Assembly (NCBI RefSeq): GCF_000179915.2
Contig: NC_014963.1
Coordinates: 1,054,001-1,118,000 of the forward strand
From: Terriglobus saanensis SP1PR4
Lineage (GTDB): Bacteria > Acidobacteriota > Terriglobia > Terriglobales > Acidobacteriaceae
Length of the DNA stretch: 64,000 nt
Direction: 5' to 3'
The notes below the pieces were generated by a model. The model was not told the DNA's origin. It worked only from the letters and a program-made list of their open reading frames with translations, and made no database searches. A program made the position numbers and the translations under genes. Shown one piece after another: positions 8,266 to 15,999 of this stretch (position 1 is the first letter of the stretch; the number at the start of each line of letters is the position of its first letter).

Positions 8266-9624
8266 TTACCGCATGGCGGCTTCTACTTCTTTCGCCGTGT
8301 GGGCGAGCGAACCGATCAGGTCGACCAGTTTCCCCTCTTCGTTCACATAGACCACATCTTCAATGCGAACTCCGATCTGCTCTTCAGAAATGTAGATTCC
8401 CGGTTCGATCGTAAAGACGTTGCCTCGATCGAGCGGCTTCGCCGGATCATACGGATCGTGCACATCGATCCCCACGGAATGTCCAAGCCCGTGGAGGAAG
8501 TACTTGCCGAGCGGCTCTCCATGCAGATCTTTGCCGTGCGTGTTGATGTAGTCGAAGGCGACTTTATCCAGCGTATCGCGGACGTCCGCGATACGCTCGT
8601 TCACATTGCCCAGGCGCATTTTGCCCGCAACAAATGCCGCAGCCGCAGCCTGCTGCGCTCCCAGCACGATCTCGTAGATCTCCTTCTGCCGGGCGGTGAA
8701 GTGGCCCGTCGCAGGCATAGTGCGCGTGATATCCGAGGCGTACATCGAGTATTCGCAGGCCGCGTCGATCACCACCACTTCGCCTGCCTTGATCGTCGCG
8801 GAGTTGTCGGAGTAATGCAGCGTTACAGAGTTTGGCCCGGTGCCCACGATGGGAGCGTAGCTCTCGCGCTCGCAGCCTTGTTTCATGGACTCCGCAATCT
8901 CCACACCCGCCACCGTTCGTTCCGTGACACCGGGCTTGATCGCCTTCATGCCCGCAAGCTGTGCCTTGATGGAGGCGTCACTCGCCTTCTTCAGCAGCGC
9001 AATCTCTGCGGGGCTCTTGATGCTGCGGAGAGGTATCGTCAACGCGCGTACATCATGCGCCTCCGGAGCCGTATCGTTGCCGACGGAGGCCGCCAGAAAG
9101 CGCATCACCGCATTGCCTGCTTCGAAGTCCGTCTGCCACCACAGCGTCCGCAGACGCCTGCGATCTGCCTCTGCGAACTGAGCCAGCACGCCGGGTAGAT
9201 CGCGCATCGGCATCACCGCATCCACGCCAGCCTTTGTGGCTGCATCAGTAGCAGAGGCGTCCAGCTTCGCGCCCGTGTATTTTTCCATCACGAAGTTGCG
9301 CTCGGGGAGGAAAAGGATCTCGCGATAAAAGTGCGCAGGGACCTTCGTTCCGATGCGCGGAAGTACCGTCTCCGGGCCTTCGCCCACGATCACCAGGGCC
9401 GCACCGGGCTCCGTCCAACCTGTCAGGTAATAAAAATCGGAGTCTTGCCGGTAGGGCATGAAATCCAGCAGAGGTTCGGTGGCGGCAAACAGAACCGCCG
9501 CGCCGCCGTTCAGGCTGGCAGACAGTTTCACACGCCGCTCGCGATACTCGTTCTTAGGAACGGTGTCGAGAGCGACAGCTGAGGTCGTAGACAAAACGAG
9601 GGCGAAGACGGCTCGAAGAATCAT
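8266..9624 (-). CDS. Exported Xaa-Pro aminopeptidase (M24B, PepP-like)
   Basis: 452 residues from the ATG at 9624, chosen so that the protein opens with a clean signal peptide (MILRAVFALVLSTTSAVALD); an in-frame start 9 codons upstream is also possible. The N-terminal creatinase-like domain contains YLTGWTEPGAALVI. The pita-bread domain shows the metal ligands: Asp in VVIDAACEYSMYASDITRT (two Asp), His in HGLGHSVGIDVHD, Glu in FTIEPGIYI and Glu in GVRIEDVVYV. All five dimetal ligands are present, so it should be active, cleaving N-terminal residues before proline, probably in the periplasm. Downstream is the nested repeat; its own upstream region is short (68 bases). Confidence 0.88.
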   Translation of the reverse strand: MILRAVFALVLSTTSAVALDTVPKNEYRERRVKLSASLNGGAAVLFAATEPLLDFMPYRQDSDFYYLTGWTEPGAALVIVGEGPETVLPRIGTKVPAHFYREILFLPERNFVMEKYTGAKLDASATDAATKAGVDAVMPMRDLPGVLAQFAEADRRRLRTLWWQTDFEAGNAVMRFLAASVGNDTAPEAHDVRALTIPLRSIKSPAEIALLKKASDASIKAQLAGMKAIKPGVTERTVAGVEIAESMKQGCERESYAPIVGTGPNSVTLHYSDNSATIKAGEVVVIDAACEYSMYASDITRTMPATGHFTARQKEIYEIVLGAQQAAAAAFVAGKMRLGNVNERIADVRDTLDKVAFDYINTHGKDLHGEPLGKYFLHGLGHSVGIDVHDPYDPAKPLDRGNVFTIEPGIYISEEQIGVRIEDVVYVNEEGKLVDLIGSLAHTAKEVEAAMR

Positions 9625-9692
9625 TGTGGGAACATCGTATCGCCAATCCAAACCGAGACATAGGCAAATAGCTCAGGGAGCAATCGCCCTAT

Positions 9693-10064
9693 TCAATTTC
9701 GAATAATTCTTCTTGCAAGCTGTAGTTCTAAGACGAGTACGATCCGCTCCGGTCCAAGCAGAAGCGTGCGTTCGGATAATTCCGTCCCAAAATAAATGCT
9801 AGGAGTCGGATCCTCTACGACAATCTGTGTCCAAGGAATGAAAAGCTTTGGACGGAACAGACCCCAAGGTATGGCTAAGTGTAGGTAAAGACCTTGATCG
9901 TCGGAGCCAATAGTCAAAATACTTCGCAGCATCCCAAGCGTGGACGCATCCTGAAAGTGCTTTGCTCCTTTGGGAAACGACAGAGTTGTCTTGTAATGCT
10001 GCGCCAGCTTTGACCAGCGATCACGCCAACCGAACCCCCTGCTAAGGTAAGAATAAAAAGCCAT
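9693..10064 (-). CDS. Hypothetical 123-residue protein coupled to the upstream glycosyltransferase
   Basis: Not recognised. It starts with an ATG that overlaps the TAA stop of the GT2 gene by one base (TAATG), which strongly suggests translational coupling. No signal peptide or clear membrane helix is seen. The second half has strand-rich alternation (GLYLHLAIPWGLFRPKLFIPWTQIVV, then IYFGTELSERTLLLG), compatible with a small PH-like or membrane-peripheral fold; this is inference. Base use is somewhat AT-richer than the neighbouring genes. Possible role as an accessory factor for the glycosyltransferase. Confidence 0.65.
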   Translation of the reverse strand: MAFYSYLSRGFGWRDRWSKLAQHYKTTLSFPKGAKHFQDASTLGMLRSILTIGSDDQGLYLHLAIPWGLFRPKLFIPWTQIVVEDPTPSIYFGTELSERTLLLGPERIVLVLELQLARRIIRN

Positions 10065-11716
10065 TAGATCCCCATGGGATAAGGCTTCTCGTGCATCTCC
10101 TGGCCCACGTTCAAACGATCAAACCGACCCTGCAACAGGCTCAACGCACCCGTCGTCCAGTATCCGAGAACGAAGAGAAGAAGGAAGGGAATTGTGAAGT
10201 AGTTCTCGCTGCCGATCGCGTACCAGACTGTCCACGCGAAGTAGCAACCGATGAGCAGTTCGATCCACGGCACAATGCCGAGACGCTTGCGATACTTATT
10301 CGCCTGCGCCTTTTCACCCTTTTTCTCAACACGATACTTCGGCGTGCGCGCAAAGGCGGTCTTCACACCGAAGAGCGCTTCCAGCACGGCCTTCGTATTC
10401 GTAATCGTGAGTCCGACACCCAGCGCCATCAGGAAGGGAAGATACAGAAACGTCTTGTACCAGGTCTTCGGGTGGAGCTCTTTCTGCGACACAAGATAGA
10501 AGGACGACACGGAGAAGGTGCTCGCCATGAACAAAGGGAAATCGATCAGCAGCATCTGGATCCAGCCCTGCCAGCTGCGAATCACCATCGCGGGCATCAG
10601 CAGCGTGCTCAGCACGATCATCAGCGGATAACTGATGTTGGCCGTCAGGTGATACCAGGCTTCCAGCTTGGTGTGCCAGGGAGCATCGCTCTTCAGCACG
10701 CGCGGCAGAATCTTCTTGCCGGTCTGGATCAGACCCTTCGCCCAGCGCGCCTGCTGTGTCTTGAAGGCCGTCATCTCGATGGGCAGCTCCGCAGGGCACT
10801 CGACGTCCTGGAGGTAAAGAAACTTCCAGCCCTTCAACTGCGCTCGGTAGCTGAGATCGGTATCTTCAGTTAGTGTGTCGTGCTGCCATCCACCGGCTTC
10901 GTCGATGGTCTCGCGCCGCCACATGCCCGCTGTGCCGTTGAAGTTGAAGAAGACACCCGCGCGCGAGCGTCCGCCGTGCTCCAGAACGAAATGCCCGTCT
11001 AGAAGGATCGCTTCGACTTGCGTCAGAAAGCTGTAATCGCGGTTCAGATGCGTCCACCGCGTCTGCACCATGCCGATGTGCTCATGGCCAGGAACTTCCT
11101 TGAACTGGTGAATGACCTGCATCAGCCACTCTTCAGGAGGGACAAAGTCCGCGTCGAAGATGGCGATCAACTCGCCCTTTGCCGACTTCAGGCCAGCATC
11201 GAGCGCTCCCGCCTTATAGCCGTAGCGGTTCGTCCGGTGAATGTAGTGGACCGGCTGGGGAGGCAGGCCGCCAAAGCCATCGGCGTAACGCTTAACGATC
11301 TGTGCCGCGACCTCGGTCGTCTCGTCGGTGGAGTCATCCAGCAGCTGGATCTCGAAACGGTCGCGTGGATAGTCGATCCGGCAGCAGGCGTCCAGGAGAC
11401 GGTCGACGACGTACTGCTCGTTGTAGATGGGTAGCTGGATCGTGACAAAGGGGAGCTCGCTCTCTTCAAACCGCGCGGCGGGCGTCTTCCAGGAGGCCGC
11501 GTTCTTCCGGTTGCGGAAGTACAGCCACACCAACTGGTAACGGTGGATGCCGTAGAACGCCAGAATCACCATCACCAGAAAATAGGGGATGAGCATGTAC
11601 GTATCGAACGCGTTCCAGCGGTACATGTGCTGGAAGGTGTGATCGCCGTAGTGGCTGCGCCAGTAACGCCTCACCCCATGCTGAGAGGCAAACAGAATCA
11701 CGTGCATTGAAAGCAT
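10064..11716 (-). CDS. Processive family-2 glycosyltransferase, cellulose/glucomannan-synthase-like
   Basis: 550 residues with membrane helices at about 38-60 and a cluster from about 360 to the end. The cytosolic GT2 domain carries all expected motifs: LPIYNEQYVVDRLLDA, LLDDSTDET, FDADFVPPEEW (DxD), TLTEDTDLSYRAQ (TED) and QQARWAKG (QxxRW). The layout (TM, GT domain, TM bundle, no PilZ) is closer to plant CslA/CslC-like and bacterial mannan/glucan synthases than to BcsA. It probably uses a nucleotide sugar to make a beta-linked polysaccharide and pass it across the inner membrane. The start may be 9 bases downstream (MHVILFAS). No bcs genes are nearby. Confidence 0.85.
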   Translation of the reverse strand: MLSMHVILFASQHGVRRYWRSHYGDHTFQHMYRWNAFDTYMLIPYFLVMVILAFYGIHRYQLVWLYFRNRKNAASWKTPAARFEESELPFVTIQLPIYNEQYVVDRLLDACCRIDYPRDRFEIQLLDDSTDETTEVAAQIVKRYADGFGGLPPQPVHYIHRTNRYGYKAGALDAGLKSAKGELIAIFDADFVPPEEWLMQVIHQFKEVPGHEHIGMVQTRWTHLNRDYSFLTQVEAILLDGHFVLEHGGRSRAGVFFNFNGTAGMWRRETIDEAGGWQHDTLTEDTDLSYRAQLKGWKFLYLQDVECPAELPIEMTAFKTQQARWAKGLIQTGKKILPRVLKSDAPWHTKLEAWYHLTANISYPLMIVLSTLLMPAMVIRSWQGWIQMLLIDFPLFMASTFSVSSFYLVSQKELHPKTWYKTFLYLPFLMALGVGLTITNTKAVLEALFGVKTAFARTPKYRVEKKGEKAQANKYRKRLGIVPWIELLIGCYFAWTVWYAIGSENYFTIPFLLLFVLGYWTTGALSLLQGRFDRLNVGQEMHEKPYPMGI

Positions 11717-11942
11717 GGAAACGGAAGAGTACAGGGCAAAGCTCCGGGAGTGTGAGTTCGAGACCTCTCGATTTTACGCGACGAGCTACTTTTCCTCGCA
11801 CTTTCTGCAATTTGGCAGGCTCCTCCTTCTGGGAGAGGGGTTGCCGGGAAAGATGGAAGGAATACTCCGGACGTTCCAGTGTTCTAGATGCAGAGGCGGA
11901 GTGCTCGAAGCTCCCCGCCCGCAAAGAGGAGAGTATCCATCG

Positions 11943-12908
11943 ATGAGCGCACTCGATCCCCAAGTAAACGCTTTTTTGGAACAATTTCACGCCAACCAGG
12001 CACTCCAGCCCTCTCCGACCGAAGCCCCTTCTGCAATGGAAAAGATTCTCGCAGTCCGAGACTGGATGACTTCGGCTCGTGGGCACGGGATTGCGTTCGA
12101 ATCCGTCACAAGGGTCCGGGATTTTGGTATACCAGGTACAGCTGGCAAGGTGCTTGTCCGTTTGTACGTACCGAAGGGGAAATCTGCTTTGCCCATGCCC
12201 GCGCCGGTGCTCGTCTACTACCACGGCGGTGGTTTTGTCGCAGGCGATCTTGAGGGGTATGACAACTTGCTTCGGGCGCTGGCCAATCGTGCCCAGTGCC
12301 TCATCGTCTCCGTGGCTTACCGTCTTGCTCCGGAGCATCCTTATCCTGCTGCAAACGAGGACTCCTGGGCTGCACTTACATGGGTTCACGAGCACGCCGC
12401 GGAAATAGGAGCCGATCCGAAAAGAATCGCGGTCGGAGGGGATAGTGCAGGCGGTCTGTTGGCGGCGTGGGTGGCGCAAAAGGCCGCGAAGGCGGGACCG
12501 AAACTGAGTGTGCAAGTGTTGCTCTACCCCTGCCTCGATGCCACGACCTCGAGGTCTTCCTGGAAAGAGTTGGGCACGGGTGCGTACTTTCTCTCGCATA
12601 CCCAAATGCGGGAATGGTACGACGCTTACCTGCCGCCGGGGATAAACCGGGAAGACCCGAAGGTGTCCCCGCTCTTCGCCAGCGACCTCACCGGCGTTGC
12701 TCCGGCGCTGATCATCACGGCAGATCACGACCCTTTGCATGTTGAAGGAGATGAGTACGCCGCCAGGCTAAAGGCTGCAGATATTCCTGTGTATCACACG
12801 TGCTGGCCCGGCATGGTGCATGGCCTTGCCTCCATGGCTGGCGTGATTGATGCAGGCAAGGCTCTGATCGATCAGACGGGCGCTGCACTTCGAAAAGCGT
12901 TTGCCTAG
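11943..12908 (+). CDS. HSL-family alpha/beta hydrolase (esterase)
   Basis: 321-residue carboxylesterase of the hormone-sensitive-lipase group. The oxyanion motif HGGGFVAG, the nucleophile GDSAGG, the acid in IITADHDPLH and the histidine in WPGMVHG are all visible in order. Start set at 11943 (MSALDPQVNAF), after AGGAG in AAAGAGGAGAG; the reading frame stays open to 11715 but the added residues look non-coding. No signal peptide, so cytoplasmic. It likely hydrolyses short-chain esters; substrate unknown. Divergent from the GT2 gene and 12 bases before the flavoprotein gene, with which it may be cotranscribed. Confidence 0.87.
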   Translation: MSALDPQVNAFLEQFHANQALQPSPTEAPSAMEKILAVRDWMTSARGHGIAFESVTRVRDFGIPGTAGKVLVRLYVPKGKSALPMPAPVLVYYHGGGFVAGDLEGYDNLLRALANRAQCLIVSVAYRLAPEHPYPAANEDSWAALTWVHEHAAEIGADPKRIAVGGDSAGGLLAAWVAQKAAKAGPKLSVQVLLYPCLDATTSRSSWKELGTGAYFLSHTQMREWYDAYLPPGINREDPKVSPLFASDLTGVAPALIITADHDPLHVEGDEYAARLKAADIPVYHTCWPGMVHGLASMAGVIDAGKALIDQTGAALRKAFA

Positions 12909-12920
12909 GGCGCGGAACAA

Positions 12921-14105
12921 ATGGCTGGAAAGATGCAAAGTGAATTGACTCGGTGGTGGGACGTGATTGTTGTAGGGGCGGGACCGGCGGGCTGTTCTGC
13001 GGCGTACGATCTTGTTCTAAGCGGCAGGCGCGTCCTGCTCCTGGATAAAAATGATTTCCCTCGATCCAAGGCATGTGCTGGCGGTCTAACAATGAAGACG
13101 GTGCAAGCTTTGCGCTATTCCGTTGAGCCAGTTACGAGACAACTCATTCGTCATGTTTCTTTGGAAAGCAAAAACAAAAAATCCCCACTTTTAGAAGGAG
13201 TTTATCCGTTTGTTGTCATGACGGTCCGTTCGGAGTTCGATGATTATTGCTTTAAGAAAACGAAAGAATTGGGTGCGGATTTTCTAAGAATCCGTGGGAT
13301 CAAAAGGATAAAACAGGATGGCAAAGGTGTAACTGTAGAAACAGAGACAGAGACCTTGCAGGCAAAATTTGTCATTGGAGCGGATGGCGCAAACAGCGTA
13401 GTTCGACAATTCTGTACAGATCTCGCTTCTGTCAAAAAGGGCTTTGCATTGGAAGCACAGCTTCCAATGCAATCGGAAACTCGTACGGTAACAATCGACG
13501 TAGGTGCGGTGAAAGATGGTGCTGCATGGATCTTTCCTAAAGGAGATCACCTCAATGTTGGGTTATACGTTATCAACGAGGAAGAGCATCTCAGCCGCAA
13601 GCTGCTGTTGGATTACATCCGGCGTAAGTTCGGCTCCGAGATAGAAGGACAGATCAGTCATGTCGTTGGACAATACCTTAACTCTTATGGATGGGAAGGT
13701 CGATGTGCCCAGGGACGCGTGCTTCTCGCAGGAGATGCGGCTGGTTTGACAGATGTTATGACCGGCGAGGGTATTTATAGTGCAGTATTAAGCGGACAGA
13801 TAGCAGCTCAAGCTATCGAAGAACATCTCTGCGGTCGAGCGGTTGCTGCAGATGCTTACCAGAAAGGTTTGCGGCCGCTCATCAATCGATTGTCGCTCTC
13901 TGCACGGGCAGCATCTCCCTTTTATAGCAACCCGAATTTTTTGCTGAACGTGCTGTCCATTCCAGGGGTAAGTTCCCTCCTGATGAAGGCCTACACGCGT
14001 AATTTGGGGGCGCACGGAAGTGGTCCTTCTAGATCTCAAATACTGGCGAGGAAGCTGACCTACGGTTTGCTCGCAGGTCTTGGTCAGAAGAAGCAAGCCT
14101 CCTGA
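12921..14105 (+). CDS. Geranylgeranyl-reductase family FAD-dependent oxidoreductase
   Basis: 394 residues. FAD-binding Rossmann start DVIVVGAGPAGCSAAYDLV with the acidic LLLDKNDFPRSKACAGG, the middle motif FVIGADGANSVVR, and the second FAD motif VLLAGDAAGLTDVMTGEGI. This is the arrangement of BchP/ChlP and archaeal prenyl reductases, which saturate isoprenoid double bonds. No chlorophyll genes are nearby, so the substrate may be a quinone, carotenoid or lipid. The first ~220 codons are clearly AT-richer than flanking genes (for example AAA-rich stretches near 13167-13190), which could mean acquisition by transfer. Alternative start at 12933. Twelve bases after the esterase gene. Confidence 0.82.
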   Translation: MAGKMQSELTRWWDVIVVGAGPAGCSAAYDLVLSGRRVLLLDKNDFPRSKACAGGLTMKTVQALRYSVEPVTRQLIRHVSLESKNKKSPLLEGVYPFVVMTVRSEFDDYCFKKTKELGADFLRIRGIKRIKQDGKGVTVETETETLQAKFVIGADGANSVVRQFCTDLASVKKGFALEAQLPMQSETRTVTIDVGAVKDGAAWIFPKGDHLNVGLYVINEEEHLSRKLLLDYIRRKFGSEIEGQISHVVGQYLNSYGWEGRCAQGRVLLAGDAAGLTDVMTGEGIYSAVLSGQIAAQAIEEHLCGRAVAADAYQKGLRPLINRLSLSARAASPFYSNPNFLLNVLSIPGVSSLLMKAYTRNLGAHGSGPSRSQILARKLTYGLLAGLGQKKQAS

Positions 14106-14261
14106 CTCAAGAGACGCAGACCAGGATTTTATGTTCGCAGACGCAATTCATCCCACAACGTACTTCAGCACTTTGTTGGCTGAATTATCGAGCGACAAAT
14201 CGCAGTGCCGGGGCTGGGGAAATAAGGCTGAGGCTGTAGGCACGACAGCGACGGCAGAACA

Positions 14262-14288
14262 AAGAGACGGGCAATTCGTCTGTCTCTT
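14262..14288. terminator. Possible hairpin between convergent genes
   Basis: AAGAGAC and GTCTCTT flank a 13-base interior in the 191-bp gap between the flavoprotein gene and the leftward coiled-coil gene. The stem is short and imperfect inside, so the call is weak. Confidence 0.3.
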
Positions 14289-14296
14289 GCGACTTG

Positions 14297-14680
14297 CTAC
14301 CGCATCGCCAGAAAAATCAGAAGACCGACTGCGGCGATCAGTGAGACAAGGCTAGCAACGAGAAGCAACTTGATGGTTCGGGCAGCGGAGTTCATCCGCG
14401 TATCCATCTCCGTGATGCGAGTATCCAGGGCGGCAACGCTTTCGCCCAGCCTACGCACATCGTCGCCCACGCTGCCAAGCAGGGCGTTCTGCTCCTGCAC
14501 CTGCCGGGCAAGGGACGCGTGTCCACTCTTCACCTGTCCCAGGTCGCTCTGGATGGATTCGGAGATACCCGTCAGCACGGCGGCATCGCCACCCTTGTCG
14601 AAGTACTTCTGCGCCAGCGGGACAAGATGCCGAATATGGGGGAGTAGTTCTCCTACCTGAAACAACAGTTTAGGCCACAT
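14297..14680 (-). CDS. Coiled-coil protein with C-terminal membrane anchor
   Basis: 127 residues from the ATG at 14680, which follows GGAGGAGAG seven bases upstream; the frame opens 7 codons earlier without an RBS. A predicted helical coiled coil spans roughly 45-100 (LGQVKSGHASLARQVQEQNA, then VRRLGESVAALDTRITEMDT), followed by one hydrophobic helix LLLVASLVSLIAAVGLLIFLAM at the very end: a tail-anchored arrangement with most of the chain on one side of the inner membrane. Function unknown. It overlaps the 3' end of the VKOR gene by 11 bases and is the last gene of this leftward operon. Confidence 0.75.
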   Translation of the reverse strand: MWPKLLFQVGELLPHIRHLVPLAQKYFDKGGDAAVLTGISESIQSDLGQVKSGHASLARQVQEQNALLGSVGDDVRRLGESVAALDTRITEMDTRMNSAARTIKLLLVASLVSLIAAVGLLIFLAMR

Positions 14681-15167
14681 GAATCTCTCCTCCCTGGGCA
14701 CGGAGATGCAGGCCGGGTCGTGCCGCTCTGCGCGACAGCCACAGATTGATCGCTGCCAGTAGCAGGGTCACAGCGATAATCCCCTGCGACCATACGCAGT
14801 AAATGCACCACTTCTCCAGGACGTATTTCTCGAGGAAGGTAAGAATCAGCGCAAAGAAGAATCCAACCTGCGCGGCTTCAAAGGCCCAGAAGTCGAAACC
14901 GAAGAGTGCGAGCACGGCAATCAGCAGATAGCCCACGATGCCAAAAGCGGCAATCGGAATATGGCCCTTCGCTTGGGGATTTTCGTCGAAGCTGCGCGGC
15001 GGAAAGACCGCAAAACGCGAATGATTCACTGCTCCACAGTCCCAGTTTTCGGTTACCGCGCACGGTGGAGCGGCGTTGGGGTCCTGCATATGAATGCGGA
15101 GTGCCAGAACGGATACGACGGCGCCGGCCAGGGCCAGCAATGCAATAAGAATTCGTGTAACTCGCAT
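14670..15167 (-). CDS. Vitamin K epoxide reductase (VKOR) family thiol-disulfide oxidoreductase
   Basis: 165-residue inner-membrane protein with about four helices. Both cysteine pairs of the family are present: Cys36/Cys44 in CAVTENWDC, in the periplasmic loop after the first helix, and Cys121/Cys124 in CIYC at the quinone-binding site. Bacterial VKOR replaces DsbB, reoxidising a DsbA-like partner using quinone. There is no fused thioredoxin domain, and no dsbA gene in the window, so the partner is elsewhere. Lies 34 bases after the beta-barrel gene and overlaps the next gene by 11 bases, so the four genes 18119-14297 look cotranscribed. Confidence 0.88.
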   Translation of the reverse strand: MRVTRILIALLALAGAVVSVLALRIHMQDPNAAPPCAVTENWDCGAVNHSRFAVFPPRSFDENPQAKGHIPIAAFGIVGYLLIAVLALFGFDFWAFEAAQVGFFFALILTFLEKYVLEKWCIYCVWSQGIIAVTLLLAAINLWLSRRAARPGLHLRAQGGEIHVA

Positions 15168-15201
15168 AGACCTTCGACTCTACCCGTGGCGGCCCACAAC
15201 T

Positions 15202-15999
15202 TCAACCGGGCTTGTGTCCGCGCCAGACCCGATGCGGCAGCAGGTAAGTAAAACCGGCGAAGCCGTACCAGTGCGCTGAAGTCGATGTGAGGCCCCGATT
15301 GAAGCCAGCATCCAGAATGAGATACGGCCGGATCGAGTAGGCGCCATTCCACAGGGTGCCGATGGCATCGGTGCCCGTATCCGGCTGCGTAAAATGCCAG
15401 ATCTCCGCGCTCAGGGCATACTTTTTTGTGATGTTTCCGGAGACCGCCAGGGTCTGTCCAAACTGCACGCCGCCGCTCACCTGGTTGAAGAGGAAATTTG
15501 TATCGTAATGAACGCCGAAGAGATTTCCACTCGCCAGTAAAGCCCCACCCTGCGAAAGTCCGTCCACATCCAGATCGGGCGTGCTCCCGGAGCGAATCCG
15601 ACGCGTATAGGCCAGCGCGACCGTTGGCCGGACGTCATGGCCTTCCTTCAGGTCGCTTAGGACGAGCTGCAGGCCTGCGAGCAGATCGCCGGTGTCGTCC
15701 TGGCCGAATCCATGGGATTGGGTGTGTGCCCAGGGCTGCGACTCCACCTGCACCATGACATGGTGAGTGAGCGCGATCTTGGTGGTCTGCGCGATGCTGA
15801 ACTGGGTATCGACGTCGGTTGTCTCAGCCCCGATCAGCGCACCCTGCTCGAATTGCACATACCCTACGGGAGGAATATGGGCAGGATTCGTGACCGTAGG
15901 GCGTGCCGGGTCAGCGATAGGGACGCCGTGGTCAAACTGTTCCTGCGCAGCGGCAGAGAAGCAGCTTAGAAGAAGTAGAAGCCATGAGGCCAGGCGCAC
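15202..15999 (-). CDS. Exported outer-membrane beta-barrel protein (phenol_MetA_deg-like)
   Basis: 265 residues beginning with GTG; the TAG stop of aroDE and this GTG share one base (TAGTG). The signal peptide (MRLASWLLLLLSCFSAAAQ) is followed by PARPTVTNPAHIPPVGYVQF and alternating strands (KIALTHHVMVQVESQPW, TVALAYTRRIRSG, GVQFGQTLAVSGNITKKYAL), matching the pattern of the MetA-pathway outer-membrane barrel family, whose members are often just labelled transporter. Exact role unknown. Unlike the barrel at 5676 it has no terminal aromatic residue (ends HKPG). Confidence 0.7.
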   Translation of the reverse strand: MRLASWLLLLLSCFSAAAQEQFDHGVPIADPARPTVTNPAHIPPVGYVQFEQGALIGAETTDVDTQFSIAQTTKIALTHHVMVQVESQPWAHTQSHGFGQDDTGDLLAGLQLVLSDLKEGHDVRPTVALAYTRRIRSGSTPDLDVDGLSQGGALLASGNLFGVHYDTNFLFNQVSGGVQFGQTLAVSGNITKKYALSAEIWHFTQPDTGTDAIGTLWNGAYSIRPYLILDAGFNRGLTSTSAHWYGFAGFTYLLPHRVWRGHKPG

